Assembly (NCBI GenBank): GCA_910584035.1 | Contig: CAJTZR010000017.1 | Span: forward strand, 1-23,101 | Source: an uncultured Christensenella sp. | GTDB taxonomy: Bacteria; Bacillota; Clostridia; Christensenellales; UBA3700 | Reading direction: 5' to 3' | Length of the DNA stretch: 23,101 bases | Shown: one piece after another, positions 1-7,818 of the stretch | Layout of the letters: the number at the start of each line of letters is the position of its first letter | Numbering within the stretch: position 1 is the first letter of the stretch | Notes under the pieces: model-generated | The model's database searches: none | Seen by the model: only the letters and a program-made list of their open reading frames with translations | Told to the model about the DNA's origin: nothing | Made by a program: the position numbers and the translations under genes

Positions 1-51
1 CCTGACCCCCTGCTTGCAAGGCAGGTGCTCTACCAACTGAGCTACACCCCC
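1..51 (-). tRNA. tRNA-Ala(UGC), 3' part cut by window edge
   Basis: Read on the minus strand, the sequence starts GGGGGTG (acceptor 5' strand) and continues with the D arm GCTC-AGTTGGTAGA-GC. The anticodon arm is CCTGC-CTTGCAA-GCAGG with anticodon TGC, so the tRNA reads alanine GCN codons. The variable region begins at the window edge; the T arm, the acceptor 3' strand and any encoded CCA lie outside. A dedicated promoter sits about 47 bp upstream. The isotype rests on the anticodon and on the typical Ala-tRNA 5' half. Confidence 0.95.
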
Positions 52-97
52 ATAAATGAGCAAGGTATTTAATTGACTGTCCGCTGACAGCTTTTAC

Positions 98-126
98 ATA
101 ATATCACACCACAATAGTTTTGTCAA
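98..126 (-). promoter_or_regulatory. sigma-A promoter of the tRNA-Ala gene
   Basis: On the minus strand a perfect -35 TTGACA (126-121) is followed after 17 bp by TATTAT (103-98). A TG one base upstream of the -10 box makes it an extended -10 promoter. Transcription should start near 91, giving a ~40-nt 5' leader that begins with a CTGTC-AGCG-GACAG hairpin (90-77) and is presumably removed by RNase P at position 51. Confidence 0.85.
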
Positions 127-280
127 ACATTTTTTATAAGTTTTTTAAAATTTTTTCAACTTTTTATTTTTCCATACTTATACAAGGTATATTTTCACTA
201 AATTTGGCAATATTAACCTTTTTTGCCATAAAATTAGAAAAGTTTTGAGTAAAAACTTGATACATTTAATATTTATTATA

Positions 281-430
281 TTTATATTATGAAAGCTGTC
301 CATATGCTCTCACAAAATGTTTTTTTGTGGCTATGTGGATATGCAGTACCATTTAATATCATTAATTTTAATTCAAACAATAATTCCTTGCGTTAGCAAT
401 AAAATTTAATGCTAATAAATTTACTTATTT
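281..430 (+). repeat. probable divergent third copy of the structured module
   Basis: This stretch carries the constant landmarks of the two modules at 852-1144 in the same order: TTTATATTAT (281-290), a GAAAGC motif, a long hairpin, GCAGTACC (343-350; GCAGTAAC in copy 1) and TAATTCAAACAA (369-380, identical over 12 nt to 912-923). The hairpin has its own sequence: GCTG/CAGT (295-298/344-347), TCCATAT/ATGTGGA-type pairing (299-305/333-339) and CACAAAA/TTTTGTG (311-317/323-329). Two further hairpins follow: TTGC-GTTA-GCAA (388-399) and AAATTTA/TAAATTT (402-408/416-422). I find no stem closing them into a junction, so this copy may be decayed or only partly homologous. Strand is arbitrary. Confidence 0.5.
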
Positions 431-843
431 TGATTTATACTTTCTTTCTATTTACCCTTTTTTAACCAATAAAGCTTGTAATCACTACTCAAACACATAT
501 TTCAATACCAAATTATATACCAAAAATCTAATTTGCTACAAATTGTGACAATGTTCTACCTATCCGAGTCCTCACTTAAATAACTTTTTGCGGGATATAT
601 GCACAAATTCCAATAACACAAATATCATTATGCATTAAAAATCAAATTACTGAACTTTAAAATATAATATCGCATTTTATACTTAGTAATTACCTAGACC
701 AAATAATGAATTCCTACAATTAAAACTCATTAATATTATTTATAAAGCCCAAAATGCAAAGTTCATTATTATATAAATATACAAACTTTTATATAGGTAC
801 TATATTAGTATTTAGTATTAATTATAATTTTACAAATTTATCA
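431..843. other. AT-rich gap, no gene recognised
   Basis: No open reading frame with a ribosome binding site and no recognisable RNA gene. One 7-bp inverted repeat, GCATTTT/AAAATGC (672-678/751-757), is present but may be chance in such AT-rich DNA. Confidence 0.6.
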
Positions 844-861
844 ACACATTATTTATATTAT
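844..861. repeat. 18-bp direct repeat, left copy
   Basis: ACACATTATTTATATTAT here is identical to positions 1141-1158. The two copies bracket the pair of structured modules. Its 3' part (TTTATATTAT) also opens module 2 at 1000-1009, so it may mark unit boundaries rather than a target-site duplication. Confidence 0.7.
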
Positions 862-993
862 CGGAAGTTATCGTGAAGCGTGGCGTAGCCACATTTTGCA
901 GTAACTGATGATAATTCAAACAAGAAGTGCTTGTGTAAGCAAGCAGTATTGCACTAGCAATACAAAATTTTAAGCCCGCTTAAAATTGACTTC
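852..993 (+). ncRNA. structured module, copy 1 (hairpin + four-way junction)
   Basis: Unknown element, described by what can be seen. Domain A (863-917) is a long interrupted hairpin: GTTA/TAAC (867-870/902-905), GTG/TGC with two wobble pairs (873-875/897-899), and GTGGC-GTA-GCCAC (880-884/888-892). Domain B (924-993) is a compact four-way junction. Its closing stem is GAAGT/ACTTC (924-928/989-993), and it encloses hairpins GCTTG/CAAGC (929-933/940-944), GTATTGC-ACTA-GCAATAC (946-963) and AATTTTAAG-CCCG-CTTAAAATT (966-987). Only four nucleotides are unpaired at the junction (945, 964, 965, 988). An alternative long-range stem GGAAGT/ACTTCC (863-868/989-994) competes with it. No ORF overlaps. 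I cannot tell from sequence whether it acts as RNA or as folded DNA, nor on which strand; wobble pairs on the plus strand slightly favour a plus-strand RNA. Confidence 0.7.
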
Positions 994-999
994 CTATAG

Positions 1000-1144
1000 T
1001 TTATATTATCTGAAGCGGTCGTCAAGCGACACGTAGTGTCATTTGACAGTAGCTGATGTTAATTCAAATAGTGTCGAGCTTGATTTATCAAGCAAAAAGC
1101 GTTAGCTTTTGTTTAAATTTGAGTTATCTCAAATTTAACGACAC
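1000..1144 (+). ncRNA. structured module, copy 2 (hairpin + four-way junction)
   Basis: The first 69 nt (1000-1068) align without gaps to 852-920, with 54 identities. Domain A has stems GTC/GAC (1021-1023/1045-1047) and GACAC-GTA-GTGTC (1028-1040), plus a partial G-C/C-G basal stem (1015-1016/1052-1053). Domain B (1071-1144) shares no clear sequence with copy 1 but folds to the same plan. Its closing stem is GTGTCG/CGACAC (1071-1076/1139-1144). Inside are hairpins GCTTGA-TTTA-TCAAGC (1078-1093), AAAAGC-GTTA-GCTTTT (1095-1110) and an 11-bp stem around loop TTAT (1113-1123/1128-1138). Only four junction nucleotides are unpaired (1077, 1094, 1111, 1112). Most differences between the copies keep base pairing, which points to selection on structure. 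Family and function are unknown. Confidence 0.7.
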
Positions 1145-1208
1145 ATTATTTATATTATAATATTAATTATCAATATATCTTGATATATCATATTATTTTT
1201 AATGTGTC
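1140..1208. repeat. inverted repeat at the right end of the modules
   Basis: GACACATTA (1140-1148) is inverted as TAATGTGTC (1200-1208). The interval includes a second palindrome, ATATATC-TT-GATATAT (1173-1188). The left arm overlaps the right copy of the 18-bp direct repeat (1141-1158), so ACACATTA occurs twice direct and once inverted around the modules. It could be a terminal inverted repeat of a small non-autonomous element or a terminator-like fold; neither is proven. Confidence 0.5.
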
Positions 1209-2358
1209 TTAATTATCTTTTAATGCAAAATATGATAATAATAGTTTTTTTAATAAAATACATTAAGGAAAAGCATAAATACATAGCTATGTCTTTTTAA
1301 ATACTCTGCCTTTTGCAAATAAAATGGCTTTATAAGCAATTGAATACAACAAAATTAAATCTTAATCTTACAAAAATAAATTGATACTACCAAAACAAAA
1401 CTATTACTTTAAACTTTAAATTGATAAACAACACATTAAAATTTATCCATACATACACCATTGAATTATTAGATTTATATCTATTTGCAATTCCTCTAGC
1501 TTTAGCTTTTCAATATAACACATTGCAATTAAAATACAATCTTGCATTTTGCTCAAATAACATTTTGCGACAAAATTTTGTATAATAGAAAGTAACGTTA
1601 CTGCATACAATATACTACCCTTAAATGTAATTTTTAAGTACAAGCTTTACTCTATTACACTTAAAATTTACATTTAAATTTTTATCATTTTTAGTATTTT
1701 ATACTTAATTTGATAAATAAATAAGCAACAAAACCACACTATAATGGGATAAAAATTTTGATAAAATTGCAAATTAATTTTGCAATTTACATAGCTATTT
1801 TACCACTAAAAATTTGCCTATTTTTATCCTCAAAATTCAGTGATTTTTTGACACAAAAATTGGGCATTTTTTGCTCTAAAAATTGCATAAAAATTTGTTA
1901 GTTTTTTGGACTGATTTTACCCTAAAATTACCACTTTTACCTATGCACTTTTAGGGAAATTTTGGTTATAAATTGATTAAATATTTCCCTCTCACTACAC
2001 ACTGCTATAGTCGTAAAATTAAAAAAATATACGAAAATCGTAGCCAATAATTGAGTATAATTTGTAAAATTTTATTATTTTACACAAAACTGACAAATTT
2101 TAACAAAAATTTACTTAAGGCATATAAATGGTATCAAAATCAATCAAAAATGACCATTTTCACCTATTTTAGTACACGATAAATTGAAAAATAACCTATC
2201 GAAAATCGACACTTAGGGTGATTTAACTATCAAAAAATCGAGATTTACATTAATTTTCGACAAACTTTCACTTTTATGAAAATTTTGGGAAAATGTTGCA
2301 AATTTGCCAAAATTTCCTTAAATTGTATTATACATTAAAAAATAACCATATTTATTGC
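1209..2358. other. 1.15-kb AT-rich gene desert
   Basis: No convincing gene. The only longish frame (1443-1643, minus) needs a TTG start, lacks a ribosome binding site and has random-looking composition. From about 1755 to 2320 the sequence is packed with short A-tracts and T-tracts (AAAATT/AATTTT), as in intrinsically curved DNA, directly upstream of the strong promoter at 2359. An 11-bp inverted pair, GGAAATTTTGG/CCAAAATTTCC (1955-1965/2307-2317), is present. Confidence 0.6.
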
Positions 2359-2387
2359 TTGACAAATCAGGTCACTTTTACTATAAT
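2359..2387 (+). promoter_or_regulatory. consensus sigma-A promoter of the large surface protein
   Basis: Perfect -35 TTGACA (2359-2364), 17-bp spacer and perfect -10 TATAAT (2382-2387). Transcription should start near 2394. This is the strongest promoter in the window and fits the strongly biased codon use of the downstream gene. Confidence 0.9.
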
Positions 2388-2393
2388 AAACTC

Positions 2394-2590
2394 GTAACCG
2401 TGCATAAAAATTTTTAATGCACATTCAGACTTTTTATTGATAGGTTTGGGGAATAAATTATGTTTGAAAAATCCATCAAAAATCAGCCTGAAAAATATAG
2501 TTATACTTGATAGTTAAAATCCAAACTGAACAAGACTATCGAACGCCCCTTAAAACGGGCAACAAATAAATCTGAAAAGGAGATTATAAC
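2394..2590 (+). promoter_or_regulatory. ~197-nt structured 5' leader
   Basis: Unusually long leader between the promoter and the ATG at 2591. It contains a hairpin at the very 5' end (GTGCAT/ATGCAC, 2400-2405/2417-2422), a stem TTGATAGT/ACTATCGA (2507-2514/2535-2542) and a GCCC/GGGC hairpin (2545-2548/2557-2560). It ends in a good Shine-Dalgarno AAGGAG (2577-2582), 8 nt before the start. TTGATAG occurs twice (2437-2443 and 2507-2513), so either copy could pair with CTATCGA (2536-2542). It matches no riboswitch class that I recognise; a 5' stabilising hairpin is an equally simple explanation. Confidence 0.5.
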
Positions 2591-5500
2591 ATGAAAAGAA
2601 CATTTGGAAAAAATTTGGTTTTATTTATCCTTATTGTTTTATTCACTCTTTGTATGGCTGTCGGCTGTACTACATTGAATGTTAAACCAGTAGCAGAGAA
2701 TGATAGTACACCAGTAGAGTACAATGCAGAAAGTTCTATTACTTTAGAATCAAGTCGTAAAACTATTTTGCAAAAAAATGAATTTACTCTTACTGTCACT
2801 GCAAAATTAAAGAATGACGACAATCACGACAAAAAATGGGGTGCTGCAGAATTCTACATCAAGTCTACTCTAGCTACTGCCAGTGAAGATTTCGAACTTA
2901 TTGGTTATGAAGTTCCTGATGTATTCAAATTTGCAACTACTCATAGTGTTACTATGGTTGATAGTAGCTTAGGTTTCGTAAAATTCGTTATGTCAAGCCA
3001 AAGCGACAATTTAACTCAAAGAGTTGACTCAACTTACGACCTAGTTGTAAAACTTAACTTTAAGTATAAAGATGGTGCTGCTCTTCCTACTGACAACAGA
3101 ATTAATTTCAATATTGAGTCTAGCACTAATAACTTTATCAGCTCTTATGACTATAAAGGCACTGCTGGTGGCGGTACTGACAAGGATATGTTCTCTACTG
3201 GTGCTGGCAACTTAGTTGACAAGACTGTAGGTGGCAGTATTCTTGTAGAAACTGTAAAGCCTTCTAATGACAAAACTTTGAAGAATTTAGTTATTATAGA
3301 AAACCTTGATGGTGAGGACGAAACAAGATTCCCATTTACAATTCGTGATACAGAGAATCCAGATAACGTTGTATTAACTGGTCATAATTACATAACTGCA
3401 AACGCTTCAAAAGATAATTTCTATATTTTGGCAGAGCCTAATAACGCTACAGCTGAAGTTAAATTAACTATTGCAGGTAAAGTTTATGAGCCTATTTCCG
3501 CAGGTTCTAGCATTTACAAAATTCCTCTAACTGGTGGTGCTGGTACTTCTGGTACAACTGAAATTCAAGTAGATGTTACTTCTTATGAGGACATTACTTC
3601 AAACACTCCAAACCCTGCAACTTATTATGTTAGCGTTAAACAAATCTACTTAGGTTTAGATGCAACTACATCTATTACAACTAATGAATCTGTTTCAGCT
3701 ACTAATAAAGGTTTGAGCGAAGACACAAAAATTGAAGATTACGCTAATGAATTTGACATTTTAGTTCCTACTGGTACTGATGGTGCAACTAAAGTTGATA
3801 TCAATGCTGTTCTTGCTAGCGATTATGGTATTAAAGGCATTAAGAGCATTACTGATACAAATTGTACATCTACAAGGACTGGTAATAAAATTTCAATAAC
3901 TGGTATTGGTGCAGCTGCTAAAATCGTTGTAGAACTAGAAAATAATGCAGGTATTTATACTGATAGCAACGGCACAGAGGCTAACACAGAAATCACTTTC
4001 AACCTAAAACAAATTAGTGTTGAAACTGGTGTACAATCATTTACTGCTGATTATACTTATGGTATGAATGATTATCAATTAGAAGATAAGGAAGTTGCTG
4101 GTAAAGATTTCACTTTCCACCTACCAAAAGAAAGTGGTTATGCAGCTAAAGCTAATGTTAAATTAGTTGATGGTGCAACTTACAAATTAATGTTAGGTAG
4201 TGCTGAGGCTGAAAACACTGTAGATGGCGATATCAAAACTTATACTTTGAAAGAGGGTGAATATACTTTGGTTGTTACTGCTGCTGCAGGCAACACTAAA
4301 ACATACACTGTTTCAGTTAAAAATGAGATTTTGGCTGGTCAAATCGTATCTTTTGAGTATAGATTAAAAGAAACTGACCCTTGGGTACACGTTTATGATA
4401 AATTAAATGGTCACGTTGATAGTACTGATACTGAATTCAATTATGGTGATGCAGTTACAGACTTGAAAGACGCATTTAAGTTCTTCCAATTGAATGTAAA
4501 CATCAATGCTCCATCAGTTCAATTCAAGATTGCTATTACTGATAAATCTTCTTTAAGTGGTATTGGTAGTGGTACTCCTGCAACTGGTGATGATGTATAT
4601 GGTGATTATGAAACAAAAATTTATACAATCAATGATATTAAAGTTGGTAACAATAAAAAGACAATAAGCGTTGCAGCACAAGGTGGTGCTGGTAGCAACT
4701 CTTACCCAATTGAAATTGTTAAGACTGAAGACAACTATGGCATTAAGGATATCACATTTGATTACACTGGTAGACCAGATAGTGAAATTCTTGTAGACTT
4801 TGATAAAGACTTCCCTGCTGTAGATGGTTCAAATATCCGTAACTATAAGAAATTTGGTGATGACAACACAGCAACAAATAGCAAAGTATTTGTTAAATTC
4901 AAAACAAGCCAAGTTACAATCACAATTAAAGCTGAAGGTATGAGTACAGTAGTTTACATCAATGGTGTAAGAATGGCTAGAACAAGCACTGAATCTACTG
5001 ATGCTGGTGACTTCTCTTATCATACATATGTATTGAACTTGAGAGAAAGTGTTGATACTCCATTAAAAATTACTTATGAGGGTACTGATGGTTTAAAGAC
5101 TAGTGAAGACGATTTGATTTTCAATATTCCAGTTAGACGTAACTCTGCTGATAGCGAAAACAAGTTAGAGACTTTGACAGTTGACTTAACTATTACTGAT
5201 GCTGATGGTTCAAATGAGAGTACTCTTACAAACATTAATATTGGCTTTACAGCTGACAATTTGACACCTTCTTACCAATTACCAGAGGGTAAAGTTGTTA
5301 AGAGCATTAAGATTTCTGCAAAAGCATTTAGTGCTGAAGCTCAAGTAAATGGTACTGGTGAGTTTGACTTAACTAATCAAGCAAAAACTGGCAAATATAT
5401 ATTCAATGTAACTGTTGTTCCAGAAAACTCTAAGTATGGTAGCAATACTAAAACTTACAAGATTACAATTCACAATCCTGATTTTAAATTCAATCAAGAT

Positions 5501-7213
5501 GCTACTCTATCTGAGTTGTCAATCTTTGGTAGCGATGGTGTTGATTATGCAAAAGGCAAATTGTCATCTGCAAGTAACGATATTTCAATTGAAGTTCCTT
5601 ACAAAGTAAATGGCTTTAACTATGTAGCAATTCCTACTGCTTACAAAGATGCTGATGGTCAAGAACTTGCTAAAGTAAGTGTTGAATATGTTTCTGACGA
5701 TAAAATTGGTACAGCAAACAATGATGGTTTATATTCATTGGTTGTTGGTGAGAAAAACGTATTAAAAATTACTGTAAATGCTGAAGACACTTCTGTTGCT
5801 CCAAACATTTACACAATTACAATTAAACGTGCTCAATCTGTTAATAACACTGCTCTAACAGGCATTAGTATCTTTGATAAATCTCAACAAGAAGTAGCAC
5901 TTAATGTTGAGTTTGATAAAGACAAAACCGACTACAAGGTAAAAGCTGGCACAGCTGATAATTTCAATGACCTATCTATCCAAGCTATTGCTGAGGAAGA
6001 TAATGCAGTTGTTACTTTGACAACTGGCACTACAGAAGTTAAAACTGGTGATAAAGAAGTAGTTGCTAACATTGAGCCAATTCCTTGTGGTGAAAGTAGA
6101 GTTTACAAGATTAGCGTTGAAATTGATGGTTATACAAGAGTTTACACTGTTGAAATTGAACGTGAATCTAAAGAGCCATATTTGGAAGATGTAAAAGTTA
6201 CTTATAATGGCAATACTCAACCATTAGGACTATTAGATGGTTTTGAAGGTAAAGATACTAAGTTTGATAAAGATGTTACAGAATACTGGGTAAAACTTGG
6301 TACTGATGTTACATCAGTTACAATCGTTGGTGTAGTTCCAGAGCAATTTGAAGCAGACAACAATATTAGCGATACTTATTATGTATCTAATATGTTCACT
6401 GATGAGAAAGATGTATTCTTTGCATATGCTCGTGTAAACGGCAATGGTCAAACAAAGACATACAAGTTCAATATCATTAAAGCTGACGATAACAACAGCA
6501 ATACAAACATTAAGTTAAATATAGCTGAAGTTAAAGACTTTGTAATGAATAATAACAAAGATTATTATGAAATCGTTGTTCCTTTCACAACTGCTGAGGT
6601 ATCACTAAGTGCTGAAGCTGAAATTAAGGGTGCTAAAATTACTATCAATGGTATTGCAGCTAAAGATGTTAACAGAATTGATTTACAAGCAGGCGAAAAC
6701 GTAATTAGAATTAACGTAACTGCAGTAAATGGTAAACCAAGAGAAATTGAGTTACACATTACTCGTAAAGACGCTGCTGTACAAAGCATTACTGCTAAGG
6801 ATAAAGATGGTAACACAATCACAAATGACCTTGTAATTACTGATGACATCAACAAATACACTATGACAGTTGGTCACAATATTTCAGAAGTTAACTTTGC
6901 TGTTAACATTGATCCAAGCTATAGTACAAGAATTACTAACAACACTAACCTAGAGAATGGTAAAGCTACTACAGTTAAGGTTGAAATCGTTAACAAAGCA
7001 GGTCAAGTTGTAAGAACTATTGAGATTGATGTATTCCGTGAGCAAGCTCCAGCAAACTTCACAATGTGGTATATCATTGCTGGTGTACTTGGTGCTATCG
7101 CACTTATCCTACTAATCGTTGCAATCATAGCTTTCACAAAAGGTGGCGGCAGTGGTAGCAAGAGAAGAGGTAACATCAACGATATTGGTATCGGCGATTA
7201 CGAATTAGACTAA
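2591..7213 (+). CDS. 1540-aa surface protein of beta-sandwich repeats, membrane-anchored
   Basis: Exported protein of unknown ligand. Residues 1-26 form a signal peptide with a lipobox-like AVGC (Cys26). Residues ~48-220 follow the strand pattern of a cohesin-like/carbohydrate-binding beta-sandwich (an impression from the sequence, not a search result). From ~226 to 1485 there are repeated units ending in YTITIKR, YTVEIER, YKFNIIK, EIELHITRK or TIEIDVFRE. This is the hallmark of the cadherin-like beta-sandwich family common in Firmicutes surface proteins; the clearest units are at ~973-1080, 1083-1192, 1195-1300, 1301-1394 and 1395-1485. A transmembrane helix (1494-1515) and a short basic tail (GSKRRG) close the protein. 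There is no LPXTG motif. If Cys26 is lipidated, the protein would be anchored at both ends. Codons are strongly biased (GGT, GCT, ACT, GTT), and with the consensus promoter this suggests high expression. It is transcribed alone, with a terminator 150 nt downstream. Confidence 0.88.
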   Translation: MKRTFGKNLVLFILIVLFTLCMAVGCTTLNVKPVAENDSTPVEYNAESSITLESSRKTILQKNEFTLTVTAKLKNDDNHDKKWGAAEFYIKSTLATASEDFELIGYEVPDVFKFATTHSVTMVDSSLGFVKFVMSSQSDNLTQRVDSTYDLVVKLNFKYKDGAALPTDNRINFNIESSTNNFISSYDYKGTAGGGTDKDMFSTGAGNLVDKTVGGSILVETVKPSNDKTLKNLVIIENLDGEDETRFPFTIRDTENPDNVVLTGHNYITANASKDNFYILAEPNNATAEVKLTIAGKVYEPISAGSSIYKIPLTGGAGTSGTTEIQVDVTSYEDITSNTPNPATYYVSVKQIYLGLDATTSITTNESVSATNKGLSEDTKIEDYANEFDILVPTGTDGATKVDINAVLASDYGIKGIKSITDTNCTSTRTGNKISITGIGAAAKIVVELENNAGIYTDSNGTEANTEITFNLKQISVETGVQSFTADYTYGMNDYQLEDKEVAGKDFTFHLPKESGYAAKANVKLVDGATYKLMLGSAEAENTVDGDIKTYTLKEGEYTLVVTAAAGNTKTYTVSVKNEILAGQIVSFEYRLKETDPWVHVYDKLNGHVDSTDTEFNYGDAVTDLKDAFKFFQLNVNINAPSVQFKIAITDKSSLSGIGSGTPATGDDVYGDYETKIYTINDIKVGNNKKTISVAAQGGAGSNSYPIEIVKTEDNYGIKDITFDYTGRPDSEILVDFDKDFPAVDGSNIRNYKKFGDDNTATNSKVFVKFKTSQVTITIKAEGMSTVVYINGVRMARTSTESTDAGDFSYHTYVLNLRESVDTPLKITYEGTDGLKTSEDDLIFNIPVRRNSADSENKLETLTVDLTITDADGSNESTLTNINIGFTADNLTPSYQLPEGKVVKSIKISAKAFSAEAQVNGTGEFDLTNQAKTGKYIFNVTVVPENSKYGSNTKTYKITIHNPDFKFNQDATLSELSIFGSDGVDYAKGKLSSASNDISIEVPYKVNGFNYVAIPTAYKDADGQELAKVSVEYVSDDKIGTANNDGLYSLVVGEKNVLKITVNAEDTSVAPNIYTITIKRAQSVNNTALTGISIFDKSQQEVALNVEFDKDKTDYKVKAGTADNFNDLSIQAIAEEDNAVVTLTTGTTEVKTGDKEVVANIEPIPCGESRVYKISVEIDGYTRVYTVEIERESKEPYLEDVKVTYNGNTQPLGLLDGFEGKDTKFDKDVTEYWVKLGTDVTSVTIVGVVPEQFEADNNISDTYYVSNMFTDEKDVFFAYARVNGNGQTKTYKFNIIKADDNNSNTNIKLNIAEVKDFVMNNNKDYYEIVVPFTTAEVSLSAEAEIKGAKITINGIAAKDVNRIDLQAGENVIRINVTAVNGKPREIELHITRKDAAVQSITAKDKDGNTITNDLVITDDINKYTMTVGHNISEVNFAVNIDPSYSTRITNNTNLENGKATTVKVEIVNKAGQVVRTIEIDVFREQAPANFTMWYIIAGVLGAIALILLIVAIIAFTKGGGSGSKRRGNINDIGIGDYELD

Positions 7214-7364
7214 TAAATAACCAAATATCTTAAACCGCAACAAATGCGATTTATAGAATATTAAAGGCAAAATAGTCAAACAAGTAATTGAGGTACAAAA
7301 CATAATTTTAACATTGATATAATAAGTATACAATGTATTAGAATTTTCCTCTATATTCTAACAC

Positions 7365-7400
7365 AAAAAACACGGCTGTTCCGCAGTCGTGTTTTTGTTT
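7365..7400 (+). terminator. intrinsic terminator, probably bidirectional
   Basis: CACGGCTG/CAGTCGTG (7371-7378/7384-7391, one G-T pair, loop TTCCG) is flanked by six A (7365-7370) and followed by TTTTTG. It ends the 1540-aa gene transcript on the plus strand. The A-run also makes it a usable minus-strand terminator for the abiE operon, ~420 nt beyond its last gene. Confidence 0.88.
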
Positions 7401-7409
7401 ATTTTTAAC

Positions 7410-7800
7410 TTAATAAATAGAATATAAATAACTACTCTCCCCTATATTGCTATACCTATCAAATAAATACAAAAAGCTTTATAATGCATACTTAATTATA
7501 TTTTGATTTATTAATACTCTATCATATAGCTTTAAATTACCAATTAAGTAAAACTAACTTAATATTCTCTATCTAATTATATTTAGTTTAGCTTTACATT
7601 CCGCCTTTATTACTACCCTACCAAACAAGTAAAATTCTTTTAACATAATTATATTTGGCTTTATTAATACTCTGTCATATAGCTTTACTTTACCAATTAA
7701 GTAAAACATACTTTATAATACATACCTAATTATATCTAGTTTATCTTATATACCACATATATTACTATACCTACTTACCAAAACAAAATAATCAAATTGT
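7410..7800. repeat. imperfect tandem repeats, 72/81 bp with 153-bp super-period
   Basis: The marker TAATTATAT starts at 7493, 7574, 7646 and 7727 (steps of 81, 72, 81). Alternate units are more alike: a 54-bp block at 7507-7560 matches 7660-7713 at 49 of 54 positions. A degenerate earlier unit is visible from about 7410, and CTATATTGCTATACC (7442-7456) resembles ATATTACTATACC at 7759-7771. No ORF spans the field. It lies between the two convergent transcripts, inside the likely 3' region of the abiE mRNA. Confidence 0.75.
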
Positions 7801-7818
7801 TAATTACAAGCTACTAAC

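Noticed and set aside
281..430. Intrinsic terminator based on the hairpin with CACAAAA/TTTTGTG
   Set aside because: The T-run is in the loop side of the stem and not after it, and no gene reads into it.
905..911. CTGATGA, the hammerhead ribozyme core string, inside module copy 1
   Set aside because: No following GAAA core and no stem II/III arrangement around it; copy 2 has CTGATGT, so the core is not conserved.
1443..1643. 66-codon minus-strand open frame in the gene desert
   Set aside because: Needs a TTG start, no Shine-Dalgarno, and the protein is random-looking (AT-codon residues) without homologous features.
7410..7800. CRISPR array
   Set aside because: Repeat units are long (72/81 bp), imperfect and contiguous without unique spacers; no cas genes in the window.
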